This document shows, one piece after another, positions 18,997 through 31,000 of a stretch of DNA of 64,000 bases. The stretch lies in contig NC_071329.1 of assembly GCF_010183535.1 (NCBI RefSeq), forward strand, positions 16,878,879 to 16,942,878, read 5' to 3'. Each line of letters opens with the position of its first letter. The first letter of the stretch is position 1. The DNA is from Caenorhabditis remanei (Eukaryota > Nematoda > Chromadorea > Rhabditida > Rhabditidae). Made by a program: the position numbers and the translations under genes. A model generated the notes under the pieces. That model did no database searches. It was not told the DNA's origin and worked only from the letters and a program-made list of their open reading frames with translations.

Positions 18997-20008
18997 AGAA
19001 AAGTGCACAAGAATACAGAAAAGTGCACAAGCTTCAGAAAAGTGCACAAGAATACAGAAAAGTGCACAAGAATACAGAAAAGTGCACAAGCTTCAGAAAA
19101 GTGCACAAGAATACAGGAAAGTGCACAAGAATACAGAAAAGTGCACAAGAATACAGAAAAGTGCACAAGCTTCAGAAAAGTGCACAAGAATACAGGAAAG
19201 TGCACAAGAATACAGAAAAGTGCACAAGAATACAGAAAAGTGCACAAGCTTCAGAAAAGTGCACAAGAATACAGAAAAGTGCACAAGCTTCAGAAAAGTG
19301 CACAAGAATACAGAAAAGTGCACAAGAATACAGAAAAGTGCACAAGAATACAGAAAAGTGCACAAGCTTCAGAAAAGTGCACAAGAATACAGAAAAGTGC
19401 ACAAGAATACAGAAAAGTGCACAAGAATACAGAAAAGTGCACAAGAATACAAAAAAGTGCACAAGAATACAGAAAAGTGCACAAGAATACAGAAAAGTGC
19501 ACAAGAACACAGAAAAGTGCACAAGAATACAGAAAAGTGCACAAGAATACAAAAAAGTGCACAAGAATACAGAAAAGTGCACAAGAATACAGAAAAGTGC
19601 ACAAGAATACAGAAAAGTGCACAAGAACACAGAAAAGTGCACAAGAATACAGAAAAGTGCACAAGAATACAGAAAAGTGCACAAGAATACAGAAAAGTGC
19701 ACAAGAATACAGAAAAGTGCACAAGAATACAGAAAAGTGCACAAGAATACAAAAAAGTGCACAAGAATACAGAAAAGTGCACAAGAATACAGAAAAGTGC
19801 ACAAGAACACAGAAAAGTGCACAAGAATACAGAAAAGTGCACAAGAATACAAAAAAGTGCACAAGAATACAGAAAAGTGCACAAGAATACAAAAAAGTGC
19901 ACAAGCTTCAGAAAAGTGCACAAGAATACAGAAAAGTGCACAAGAATACAGAAATGTGCACAAGAATACAGAAAAGTGCACAAGAATACAGAAAAGTGCA
20001 CAAGAATC
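18997..20008. repeat. 20-bp minisatellite, about 50 units
   Basis: The unit GTGCACAAGAATACAGAAAA (20 bp) is repeated, mixed with a 19-bp variant containing AAGCTTCAG in place of AAGAATACAG, mainly in the first 400 bp. Because 20 is not a multiple of 3 and no frame of the unit holds a stop, ORFs of 200-390 codons appear in several frames on both strands. These are repeat artefacts, not genes. The array starts directly after the second Tc1/mariner-type end. Confidence 0.95.
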
Positions 20009-20110
20009 AGGAACGACCGGACCGGGACGAGGGTAAATTCTGCCCGGTCCGGCTTTAAGACAGCCCGGCCCGTCCCGTGTGGGCCGGTCTGATTTTTGAC
20101 AAGTCTGGTG
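20009..20110. repeat. Short GC-rich CCGG/GGCC block
   Basis: About 100 bp rich in CCGGACCGGGACGAGG, GCCCGGTCCGGC and GGCCCGTCCCG words, in otherwise AT-rich DNA. It looks like a fragment of a GC-rich interspersed repeat; the family is not recognised. Confidence 0.4.
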
Positions 20111-20824
20111 AAATGCACAAAGTTGTGCCTCGCCATGATGCAAAAATGTGGTAAAAGATTAGAACGTTGAACACGTCGAAACTTAAAAGACAAAAAGAAC
20201 AAATAGAAGTTAGTGCATTGCACAAGATGGAACATAATCACGTATCACACAGTATACAAAAAAAATTGGTAAAAATTATAAATTTTCTTGAAGGTTCTTG
20301 TGCAGCGCACAAAAAAGTTCAACTATGAATAGTGCTGCATTAGCCGGTTGAAAAGTCAACCGTTGATCCCTTTCACCACGTAGAGGTTCAGCACAATAGA
20401 AAGGGTTTAGGGTTTCCCCTATTTTGATGGATTTTTATTCGATTTCTATATTTAAATTATAACAACAACATAAAATTAGTGAACAAAACAGAACAAGTTA
20501 TAAAAAACCAAAATGTATATTTCTTAGATCTTTTGTATTTTGGTTCAGATCTTTCACTAAAGACCAGGGAGCAAGAAGAAACGTTACCAGGGAGCAAGAA
20601 GAAACGGAAAATTTGGGAAATATTGGCAGCAGGGGTAGAAATTGTATTAATATAAAAAAACAAGGTTTGTGCACAGAGCAACTTGAACATGAGAAAATAA
20701 CAAAACGAATTTTAGAAAACAAAACAAAAACTTGAATATATGCTTTGTGCACTGCACATTTTTAGCAGAGGCCTAAGCCTAAAAAAACAAAGGAAAAAAT
20801 AGAAATCATTCTGATGCTAATAGT
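20111..20824. other. No gene seen
   Basis: AT-rich sequence. It holds a short direct duplication of ACCAGGGAGCAAGAAGAAAC (about 20561 and 20587) and two GTGCA..TGCAC palindromic words. Minus-strand ORFs up to 84 aa lack splice or composition support. Confidence 0.55.
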
Positions 20825-21986
20825 TTAATGTTTTGATCTTTTATTTTCAGGCTCCGTCGGAACTCCTGAACTCTTGCAGTTTAACTGTTTGCTCAGCGAT
20901 TTTTCGGCATAGATGGGACACACTGCTTTAGCCTTCGCCTTTCCATTTTCGAGGTGGTGGTTGACCATTGCCATTAGACGCCTATAGCACTTATATGTTG
21001 GTTCGCCAGTACAATTTTTATTTCCGTAAAACAGATAGACAAATGTTGAAGGCGCTCCAAATGCAGTGGGTCCTGGAAGAAAACCAACATTCAAAAAAAT
21101 CTAGCATTTGCAATATGACATACCGTTTATCATACCGGAGTGAATTTTTGAAAATCCCTGCGAAACGATTTCGGCAATCGCACACGTCGAGGGGTTCAAA
21201 AGAATGATCTGCAGCTGTTTCTCGTTGACAAAATCTACAGATGGTGGATCGTTCATAGCAACATAAACGGAACCATCAGGAACGTCTTTTTTCGATTTAA
21301 CGAAATTCAAACTGTCAAATTTGACATCATCAGAGTTTTCAGACGTCTCGTTCTCATCAGTCTTGGTTTTTCGCTTTCTGGTCGTCTTTCGAGCCGTCGA
21401 AATTGATTCGAGTTTCGGACGAGCAAGCTGAAACGATGAGTGATCACTCATGCAATTAGAAATGATCTCATTATTGCCAGTTGTTTTGTCGCCCAACTCA
21501 TCATCAACAATATCATCCTTCTGTTCATTGTGTTGTAATGTTGAGTTCGCCGTCTGAAAATATTAACTTGTGCAGTGCACATAGCTTTTAATGTGACAAA
21601 TGAATATAAAAATGCTTACCTTTTCACTATCATTTCCAGTCTCATTATTACCAGTTGTTTTGTCGCCCAACTCATCATCAACAATATCATCCTTCTGTTC
21701 ATTGTGTTGTAATGTTGAGTTCTCTGATAAGTTTTCCACTGGTAACTCCTATAATTAGTGATTTAAAAAAATATCACACATTGAACAAATGTGCACTGCA
21801 CAAAATAAAAGACATCGAGCAAAAGGTGCACTGCACAAAATAGAAAAAGAATTTCACCTCTTCGGGATTCTCGTAATTCACGTTCTCCTGTGACTCTTTT
21901 GACTCGTTCTCTTCCAATTGTTCATCGTCGACTTCTCCATTGCTATCCGAGTCAATCGGCTGTGGTGTTGCTTGTCTTGAAGGCAT
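20825..21986 (-). CDS. Unknown 311-aa protein, four exons, with a duplicated exon
   Basis: Exons 21858-21986, 21620-21748, 21124-21553 and 20825-21072 join in frame (GT-AG; acceptors ATTATAG, TTTTCAG, CTTCCAG). The start is MPSRQATPQP; an in-frame upstream ATG exists and the true start could lie further 5'. The N-terminal half is acidic and low-complexity, and a basic stretch (RKTTRKRKTK) near residue 140 resembles a nuclear localisation signal. The C-terminal ~160 residues look globular (QLQIILLNPSTCAIAEIVSQ; TFVYLFYGNKNC; CYRRLMAMVNHHLE). Exons 2 and 3 both encode NSTLQHNEQKDDIVDDELGD followed by KTTGNNE, from a nearly identical stretch of at least 69 nt, so an exon was recently duplicated. 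Introns 1 and 2 each contain the palindromic word GTGCACTGCAC. Family not recognised; possibly a nuclear or DNA-binding protein by inference only. Confidence 0.65.
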
Positions 21987-22054
21987 TGTCAACTGCAATT
22001 TAAGTCTTTTTAAGGATTTGGAAAAAAACATCATTTGACTAAATTTAATATCGA

Positions 22055-23100
22055 GTCATTACGTGCACTGCACAAATCCGAGAAAACAGGATACATAAAG
22101 TGCAGTGCACGAATCCGAGAAGACACGATCCAAAAAGTGCACTGTACAAATTCGATAATTCAATTTGCAAAAAGTGCAGTGCACAAATTCGAGGAGACAC
22201 TTTGAAAAATTTGTGCACTGCACAAATTCGAGGAGACACTTTGAAAAAAAGTGCAGTGCACAAATTCGAGAAGACACTTTGAAATAAAAGTGCAGTGCAC
22301 AAAAAAAAGTTAAAAATGAAGTGCACAAATTGCAAGAAGAGCACTGACAAATGATGAATCATCTAGCCCCATAAGTTCAAACTACAGTAACCTCGGTATG
22401 TGTCTTTAAGGTCTCGAAGCGATCATGCGTATCTAACTATTGTCGAAATAAAAAAGTGATACCCGGTGTTTGCGGACTTAATGCGAATTTTAATAATTTT
22501 TCCACTAAGTCCGCAAACACCGGGTATCACTTTTTTTTATTTCGACAATAGTCGACAAACACAACAATCTGAATATTTACGGATTTGAAAAAATTTGTGC
22601 ACTGCACAAATTCGAGGAGACACTTTGAAAAATTTGTGCACTGCACAAAAAAAAGTTAAAAATGAAGTGCACAAATTGCAAGAAGAGCACTGACAAATGA
22701 TGAATCATCTAGCCCCATAAGTTCAAACTACAGTAACCTCGGTATGTGTCTTTAAGGTCTCGAAGCGATCATGCGTATCTAACTAGTCGACAAACACAAA
22801 AATCTGAATATTTACGGATTTGAAAAAATTTGTACACTGCACAAATTTGAGGAGACACTCTGAAAAAAAGTGCAGTGCACAATTTCAAAAAGACACTCTG
22901 AAAAAAAAAGTGCAGTGCACAAATTCGAGGAGACACTTTGAAAAATTTGTGCACTGCACAAAAAAAAGTTAAAAATGAAGTGCATAAATTGAAAGAAGAG
23001 CACTGACAAATGATGAATCATCTAGCCCCATAAGTTCAAACTACAGTAACCTCGGTATGTGTCTTTAAGGTCTCGAAGCGATCATGCGTATCTAACTAGT
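22055..23100. repeat. Tandem repeats built around GTGCACTGCAC
   Basis: Units of about 35-40 bp, each holding GTGCACTGCAC or GTGCAGTGCAC followed by AAATTCGAGGAGACACTTTG, are repeated from 22060 to 22320. Then a block of roughly 140 bp (GAAGTGCACAAATTGCAAGA ... GATCATGCGTATCTAACTA) recurs three times (about 22315-22439, 22668-22785, 22977-23099), separated by more of the short units. ORFs on both strands reflect the repeats. The same palindromic word also occurs in the neighbouring gene's introns. Confidence 0.85.
22438..22550. mobile_element. 109-bp hairpin MITE with TA target duplication
   Basis: The element spans 22440-22548. It begins TTGTCGAAATAAAAAAGTGA and ends with the near-exact complement; about 42 bp of TIR on each side surround about 25 bp. 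TA occurs on both sides (22438-22439, 22549-22550). The two other copies of the host repeat (about 22785 and 23099) show the empty site CTAGTCGAC with one TA, so the insertion is directly demonstrated. The TA duplication fits a Tc1/mariner-type MITE. Confidence 0.9.
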
Positions 23101-23117
23101 CGACAAACACAAAAATT

Positions 23118-25045
23118 CTAAAGAGTGCCGACAAAATTCTAAAGAGTGCCGACATAAAGAGTGCCGACAAGTCTAAAGAGTGCCGACAAGCGGTAAAGAG
23201 AGACCATGAAAACTTCGCGAAGTATAGACTTCTAAATGCAGCAAACCAGAGAAAGAGTCTGAAAAAGGTCGCAAGAGACATCAATGAATATCAATCATAC
23301 ATTCCATGTCTGTTATCAGGAGAGACAGGAGAAAAGCTCACTTCAAGAGAGAAAATGGAAATCGAAGTCAGACGCTTCTACTCAAACCTGTTTGCAACCA
23401 AACAGTCGAAAGTGACAACCACCCTCCCTCAACAAACAGAAGCATTACCTCCATTCCTTCCAGAAGAAATCCAACACTCCCTGAACTCATTCCAAAACGG
23501 CAAAGCAGCGGGAGAAGACAAGCTATTAGCAGACTTCCTGAAAAGTTGTCACTTCACCGTTCACAAACTTCTAGCGAATAAATTCTCACGTTATCTTCAA
23601 GAAGGAAAAGTTCCAACAAAGTGGAAATCGTCAAAAACAACTCTAATATTCAAGAAAGGAGACAAAGAAAATCTTGAGAATTATCGGCCGATCTGCCTGC
23701 TTCCTGTTTTATACAAAGTCTTCACAAAATGTATTCTGAATAGAATCCGGAATTCACTAGAAGAAGCACAACCGGTCGAACAAGCAGGATTCAAAAGATC
23801 CTTCTCGACGATTGACCACATCCATTCAGTGCAAAGACTGCTGGAAGTAGGTCGAGAATATCAAATACCAATAACAATGATATTTATCGACTTCAAGAAG
23901 GCATTTGACACGATCGAACCTGCCGCGTTATGGGAATGCCTAAAGACTCAAGGGATAGACTCTGGATACATAAAACTCCTAAAAGAGAGTGTTACAACGA
24001 TTGCTCCACCACAATCACACCATTCTATCACCCAGTCAACATCCCCATTACCAGAGGCGTCAGACAAGGTGACCCCATATCACCAAACTTGTTTTCTGCT
24101 TGTCTCGAAACGGCTTTTAGTCGAATGTCATGGCCACATATAAAAGAAGACAAAGATGACTACGACAACTCCCCTGGTATCAGAATTAACGGCAGAAACC
24201 TAACACACCTACGATTCGCCGACGATATCATTCTCATCTCTAAAACTCCACAAATAGCGGAAAAAATGCTACAAGAGCTGGTAAACAGTTGTGAAACAGT
24301 CGGTGTGGAAATAAACGCGAGTAAAACAAAAGTGTTGAGAAACAAATTTGCGTCAAGTCACCAAGTAACCATCAGAAACAACAACACCACGACCACAATT
24401 GAAGATGTCGAGGAATACGTTTATTTGGGAAGACTACTCAACACGAACAACGATCTAGAACCAGAAATTCACAGAAGACGACGATCAGCATGGACGGCAC
24501 TCAACAATATCAAAAACACAACAGATGCCTTGACATGTCCGAAAATCCGAGCGCAACTTTTCGACTCCATTGTTCTCCCCGCGCTGACATATGGATCAGA
24601 AACATGGACTTTCACTAAAGCTCTATCCGAAAGAGTAAGAATAACACATGCTGCACTGGAACGTAAACTCGTCGGAATTACCCTCACGGAACAACGAGAA
24701 AAAAACCTCCACCGAGAAGACATAAGGAAGATGTCCCAAGTGAAAGACCCTCTTGTCTTCATAACGAAACGAAAGTTAGGTTGGGCTGGCCACGTGATGA
24801 GAAGAAACGATAATCGGTGGACAACGTTACTTCAAGAATGGATACCCAGAAATGAGAAAAGACCAGTAGGAAGACCACCAATGCGATGGGCCGACTCCCT
24901 GAAGAAAGAAATCTCAGTGCGACAAGGAACTTAATTGATCGAACCTTGGAGCACAATCGCCAAAGATCGGAAAAAATGGATAGCTGTGATCCGCGCCCAC
25001 ACCAACTGAGCGAAGAACGGATCGACTAAGTAACTAAGTAAGTAA
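23118..25045 (+). mobile_element. RTE-type non-LTR retrotransposon, 5'-truncated and inactive
   Basis: A reverse-transcriptase reading frame runs from about 23170 (KECRQAVKRDHENFAKYRLL) to near 23990 and continues in another frame to 24934, so one frameshift lies around 23970-24000. RT motifs seen: NYRPICLLPVLYK, FIDFKKAFD, GVRQGDPISP and LRFADDIILI. The C-terminal part contains YLGRLL and LGWAGHVMRR, typical of RTE/BovB-like elements. The frame stops at TAA 24932, but homologous-looking sequence (PWSTIAKDRKKWIAVIR) continues after it to a TGA at 25006-25008, so this is a nonsense mutation. The N-terminal endonuclease is missing. The 3' end carries the short TAAG/TAAC repeats typical of RTE tails. 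The 5' edge has four or five iterations of AAAGAGTGCCGACA, derived from the element's own coding sequence. Confidence 0.88.
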
Positions 25046-28000
25046 CCATCAGAAAGCCCGCATTCTCTTCTATCAAAATGACCTGGATTGAAAAAATTTT
25101 CATTGAAAATGAAGCTGCAATGAGAGATGGCCATACATTGATGGGATCGGCCAACTTTACTACCAAAACGGTTTCCTCTATAACTTTCTCAGTTTTTGTC
25201 GGATCTTGAAGATTTTTATACCAATCGAAAGCGCTTGTTTTTCTCTATCGAAATGACCTAATTTAATAAAATTTTCGTGAAAAATAAAGCAGTAAAGAAG
25301 GATGGCCAATGACGTAAAAGTTGGTCCATTTTTTGGGTTTGTCAAACGTTCTTTTCAACACATTTTCATTCGTCACTTTGTCAGTTTTGGTCGGAACGAA
25401 AAGATTTTTATACCATCAGAAAGCCCGCATTCTCTTCTATCAAAATGACCTAGATTGAAAAATTTTCATTGAAAATGAAGCTGCAATGAGAGATGGCCAT
25501 ACATTGATGGGATCGGCCAACTTTACTTCCAAAACGGTTTCCTCTATAACTTTTTCAGTTTTTGTCGGATCTTGAAGATTTTTATACCAATCGAAAGCGC
25601 TTGTTTTTCTCTATCGAAATGACCTAATTTAAAAAAATTTTCGTGAAAAATAAAGCAGTAAAGAAGGATGGCCAATGACGTAAAAGTTGGTCCATTTTTT
25701 GGGTTTGTCAAACGTTCTTTTCAACACATTTTCATTCGTCACTTTGTCAGTTTTGGTCGGAGCGCAAAGATTTTTATACCATCAGAAAGCCCGCATTCTC
25801 TTCTATCAAAATGACCTAGATTGAAAAATTTTCATTGAAAATGAAGCTGCAATGAGAGATGGCCATACATTGATGGGATCGGCCAACTTTACTTCCAAAA
25901 CGGTTTCCTCTATAACTTTTTCAGTTTTTGTCGGATCTTGAAGATTTTTATACCAATCGAAAGCGCTTGTTTTTCTCTATCGAAATGACCTAATTTAAAA
26001 AAATTTCCGTGAAAAATAAAGCCGTAAAGAAAGATGGCCAATGACGTAAAAGTCGGTCCATTTTTTGGGTTTGTCAAACGTTTTTTTCAACACATTTTCA
26101 TTCGTCACTTTGTCAGTTTTGGTCGGAACGAAAAGATTTTTATACCATCAGAAAGCCCGCATTCTCTTCTATCAAAATGACCTGGATTGAAAAATTTTCA
26201 TTGAAAATGAAGCTGCAATGAGAGATGGCCATACATTGATGGGATCGGCCAACTTTACTACCAAAACGGTTTTCTCTATAAATTTCTCAGTTTTTGTCGG
26301 ATCTTGATGATTTTTATACCAATCGAAAGCGCTTGTTTTTCTCTATCGGAATGACCTAATTTAATAAAATTTCCGTGAAAAATAAAGCCGTAAAGAAGGA
26401 TGGCCAATGACGTAAAAGTTGGTCCATTTTTTGGGTTTGTCAAACGTTTTTTTCAACACATTTTCATTCGTCACTTTGTCAGTTTTGGTCGGAGCGCAAA
26501 GATTTTTATACCATCAGAAAGCCCGCATTCTCTTCTATCAAAATGACCTGGATTGAAAAAATTTTCGTTGAAAATGAAGCTGCAATGAGAGATGGCCATA
26601 CATTGATGGGATCGGCCAACTTTACTACCAAAACGGTTTCCTCTATAACTTTCTCAGTTTTTGTCGGATCTTGAAGATTTTTATACCAATCGAAAGCGCT
26701 TGTTTTTCTCTATCGAAATGACCTAATTTAATAAAATTTCCGTGAAAAATAAAGCCGTAAAAGAAGGATGGCCAATGACGTAAAAGTTGGTCCATTTTTT
26801 GGGTTTGTCAAACGTTTTTTTCAACACATTTTCATTCGTCACTTTGTCAGTTTTGGTCGGAACGAAAAGATTTTTATACCATCAGAAAGCCCGCATTCTC
26901 TTCTATCAAAATGACCTGGATTGAAAAAATTTTCATTGAAAATGAAGCTGCAATGAGAGATGGCCATACATTGATGGGATCGGCCAACTTTACTACCAAA
27001 ACGGTTTCCTCTATAACTTTCTCAGTTTTTGTCGGATCTTGAAGATTTTTATACCAATCGAAAGCGCTTGTTTTTCTCTATCGAAATGATTTAATTTAAT
27101 AAAATTTCCGTGAAAAGTAAAGCCGTAATGAAGGATGGCCAATGACGTAAAAGTTGGTCCATTTTTTGGGTTTGTCAAACGTTTTTTTTCAACACATTTT
27201 CATTCGTCACTTTGTCAGTTTTGGTCGGAGCGCAAAGATTTTTATACCATCAGAAAGCACGCATTCTCTTCTATCAAAATGACCCAGACTGAAAAAATTT
27301 TCATCGAAAATGAAGCTGCAATGAGAGATGGCCATACATTGATGGGATCGGCCAACTTTACTACCAAAACGGTTTCCTCTATAACTTTCTCAGTTTTTGT
27401 CGGATCTTGAAGATTTTTATACCAATCGAAAGCGCTTGTTTTTCTCTATCGAAATGACGTAATTTAATAAAATTTCCGTGAAAAATAAAGCCGTAAAGAA
27501 GGATGGCCAATGACGTAAAAGTTGGTCCATTTTTTGGGTTTGTCAAACGTTTTTTTCAACACATTTTCATTCGTCACTTTGTCAGTTTTGGTCGGAGCGC
27601 AATGATTTTTATACCATCCGAAAGCCCGCATTCTCCTCTATCAAAATGACCTAGACTGAAAAAATTTTCATTGAAAATGAAGCTGCGATGAGAGATGGCC
27701 ATACATTGATGGGATCGGCCAACTTTACTACCAAAACGGTTTCCTCTATAACTTTCTCAGTTTTTGTCGGATCTTGAAGATTTTTATACCAATCGAAAGC
27801 GCTTGTTTTTCTCTATCGAAATGACGTAATTTAATAAAATTTCCGTGAAAAATAAAGCCGTAAAGAAGGATGGCCAATGACGTAAAAGTTGGTCCATTTT
27901 TTGGGTTTGTCAAACGTTTTTTTCAACACATTTTCATTCGTCACTTTGTCAGTTTTGGTCGGAGCGCAAAGATTTTTATACCATCCGAAAGCCCGCATTC

Positions 28001-31000
28001 TCCTCTATCAAAATGACCTAGACTGAAAAAATTTTCATTAAAAATGAAGCTGCGATGAGAGATGGCCATACATTGATGGGATCGGCCAACTTTACTACCA
28101 AAACGGTTTCCTCTATAACTTTCTTAGTTTTTGTCCGATCTTGAAGATTTTTATACCAATCGAAAGCGCTTGTTTTTCTCTATCGAAATGACCTACATTA
28201 ATAAAATTTCCGTGAAAAATAAAGCCGTAAAGAAGGATGGCCAATGACGTAAAAGTTGGTCCATTTTTTGCGTTTGTCAAACGTTTTTTTCAACACATTT
28301 TTATTCGTCACTTTGTCAGTTCTGGTCGAAGCGCAAAGATTTTTATACCATCAGAAAGCCCTCATTCTCTTCTATCAAAATGACCTAGATTGAAAAAAAT
28401 TTCATTGAAAATGAAGCTGCAATGAGAGATGGCCATACATTGATGGGATCGGCCAACTTTACTACCAAAACGGTTTCCTCTCTAACTTTCTTAGTTTTTG
28501 TCCGATCTTGAAGATTTTTATACCAATCGAAAGCGCTTGTTTTTCTCTATCGAAATGACCTAATTTAATAAAATTTCCGTGAAAAATAAAGCCGTAATGA
28601 AGGATGGTCAATGACGTAAAAGTTTGTCCATTTTTTGGGTTTGTCAAACGTTTTTTCAACACATTTTCATTCGTCACTTTGTCAGTTTTTATCGGAGCGC
28701 AAAGATTTTTATACCATCAGAAAGCCCGCATTCTCTTCTATCAAAATGACCTAGATTGAAAAAAATTTCATTGAAAATGAAGCTGCAATGAGAGATGGCC
28801 ATACATTGATGGGATCGGCCAACTTTACTACCAAAACGGTTTCCTCTCTAACTTTCTTAGTTTTTGTCCGATCTTGAAGATTTTTATACCAATCGAAAGC
28901 GCTTGTTTTTCTCTATCGAAATGACCTAATTTAATAAAATTTCCGTGAAAAATAAAGCCGTAAAGAAGGATGGCCAATGACGTAAAAGTTGGTCCATTTT
29001 TTGCGTTTGTCAAACGTTTTTTTCAACACATTTTTATTCGTCACTTTGTCAGTTCTGGTCGGAGCGCAAAGATTTTTATACCATCAGAAAGCCCTCATTC
29101 TCTTCTATCAAAATGACCTAGATTAAAAAAATTTCATTGAAAATGAAGCTGCAATGAGAGATGGCCATACATTGATGGGATCGGCCAACTTTACTACCAA
29201 AACGGTTTCCTCTCTAACTTTCTTAGTTTTTGTCCGATCCTGAAGATTTTTATACCAATCGAAAGCGCTTGTTTTTCTCTATCGAAATGACCTAATTTAA
29301 TAAAATTTCCGTGAAAAATAAAGCCGTAGTGAAGGATGGCCAATGACGTAAAAGTTGGTCCATTTTTTGGGTTTGTCAAACGTTTTTTTCAACACATTTT
29401 CATTCGTCACTTTGTCAGTTTTGGTCGGAGCGCAAAGATTTTTATACCATCAGAAAGCCCGCATTCTCTTCTATCAAAATGACCTGGATTGAAAAAATTT
29501 TCATTGAAAATGAAGCTGCAATGAGAGATGGCCATACATTGATGGGATCGGCCAACTTTACTACCAAAACGGTTTCCTCTCTAACTTTCTTAGTTTTTGT
29601 CCGATCTTGAAGATTTTTATACCAATCGAAAGCGCTTGTTTTTCTCTATCGAAATGACTTAATTTAATGAAATTTCCGTGAAAAATAAAGCCGTAAAGAA
29701 GGATGGCCAATGACGTAAAAGTTGGTCCATTTTTTGGGTTTATCAAACGTTTTTTTCAACACATTTTCATTCGTCACTTTGTCAGTTTTGGTCGGAGCGC
29801 AAAGATTTTTATACCATCCGAAAGCCCGCATTCTCCTCTATCAAAGTGACCCAGACTGAAAAAATTTTCATTGAAAATGAAGCTGCGATGAGAGATGGCC
29901 ATACATTGATGGGATCGGCCAACTTTACTACCAAAATAGGTTTCCTCTATAACTTTCTCAGTTTTTGTCGGATCTTGAAGATTTTTATACCAATCGGTAA
30001 GCGCTTGTTTTTCTCTATCGAAATGACCTAATTTAATGAAATTTCCGTGAAAAATAAAGCCGTAATGAAGGATGGCCAATGACGTATAAGTTGGTCCATT
30101 TTTTGGGTTTGTCAAACGTTTTTTTCAACACATTTTCATTCGTCACTTTGTCAGTTTTGGTCGGAGCGCAAAGATTTTTATACCATCAGAAAGCCCGCAT
30201 TCTCCTCTATCAAAGTGACCCAGACTGAAAAAATTTTCATTGAAAATGAAGCTGCGATGAGAGATGGCCATACATTGATGGGATCGGCCAACTTTACTAC
30301 CAAAATAGGTTTCCTCTATAACTTTCTCAGTTTTTGTCGGATCTTGAAGATTTTTATACCAATCGGTAAGCGCTTGTTTTTCTCTATCGAAATGACCTAA
30401 TTTAATGAAATTTCCGTGAAAAATAAAGCCGTAATGAAGGATGGCCAATGACGTATAAGTTGGTCCATTTTTTGGGTTTGTCAAACGTTTTTTTCAACAC
30501 ATTTTCATTCGTCACTTTGTCAGTTTTGGTCGGAGCGCAAAGATTTTTATACCATCAGAAAGCCCGCATTCTCTTCTATCAAAATGACCTGGATTGAAAA
30601 AATTTTCATTGAAAATGAAGCTGCAATGAGAGATGGCCATACATTGATGGGATCGGCCAACTTTACTACCAAAATAGGTTTCCTCTCTAACTTTCTTAGT
30701 TTTTGTCCGATCTTGAAGATTTTTATACCAATCGAAAGCGCTTGTTTTTCTCTATCGAAATGACCTAATTTAATAAAATTTCCGTGAAAAAATAAAGCCG
30801 TAAAGAAGGATGGCCAATGACGTAAAAGTTGGTCCATTTTTTGGGTTTGTCAAACGTTTTTTTCAACACATTTTATTCGTCACTTTGTCAGTTTTGGTCG
30901 GAGCGCAAAGTTTTTTTTACCATCAGAAAGCCCGCATTCTCTTCTATCAAAATGACCTGGATTGAAAAAATTTTCATTGAAAATGAAGCTGCGATGAGAG

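Noticed and set aside
18883..20241. Long ORFs (200-391 aa) on both strands in the minisatellite
   Set aside because: They are translations of a stop-free 20-bp repeat in several frames, with no codon structure, start context or domain.
20498..20752. Minus-strand 84-aa ORF downstream of the 311-aa gene
   Set aside because: Hydrophobic low-complexity reading of AT-rich DNA with an internal short repeat, no splice or start support.
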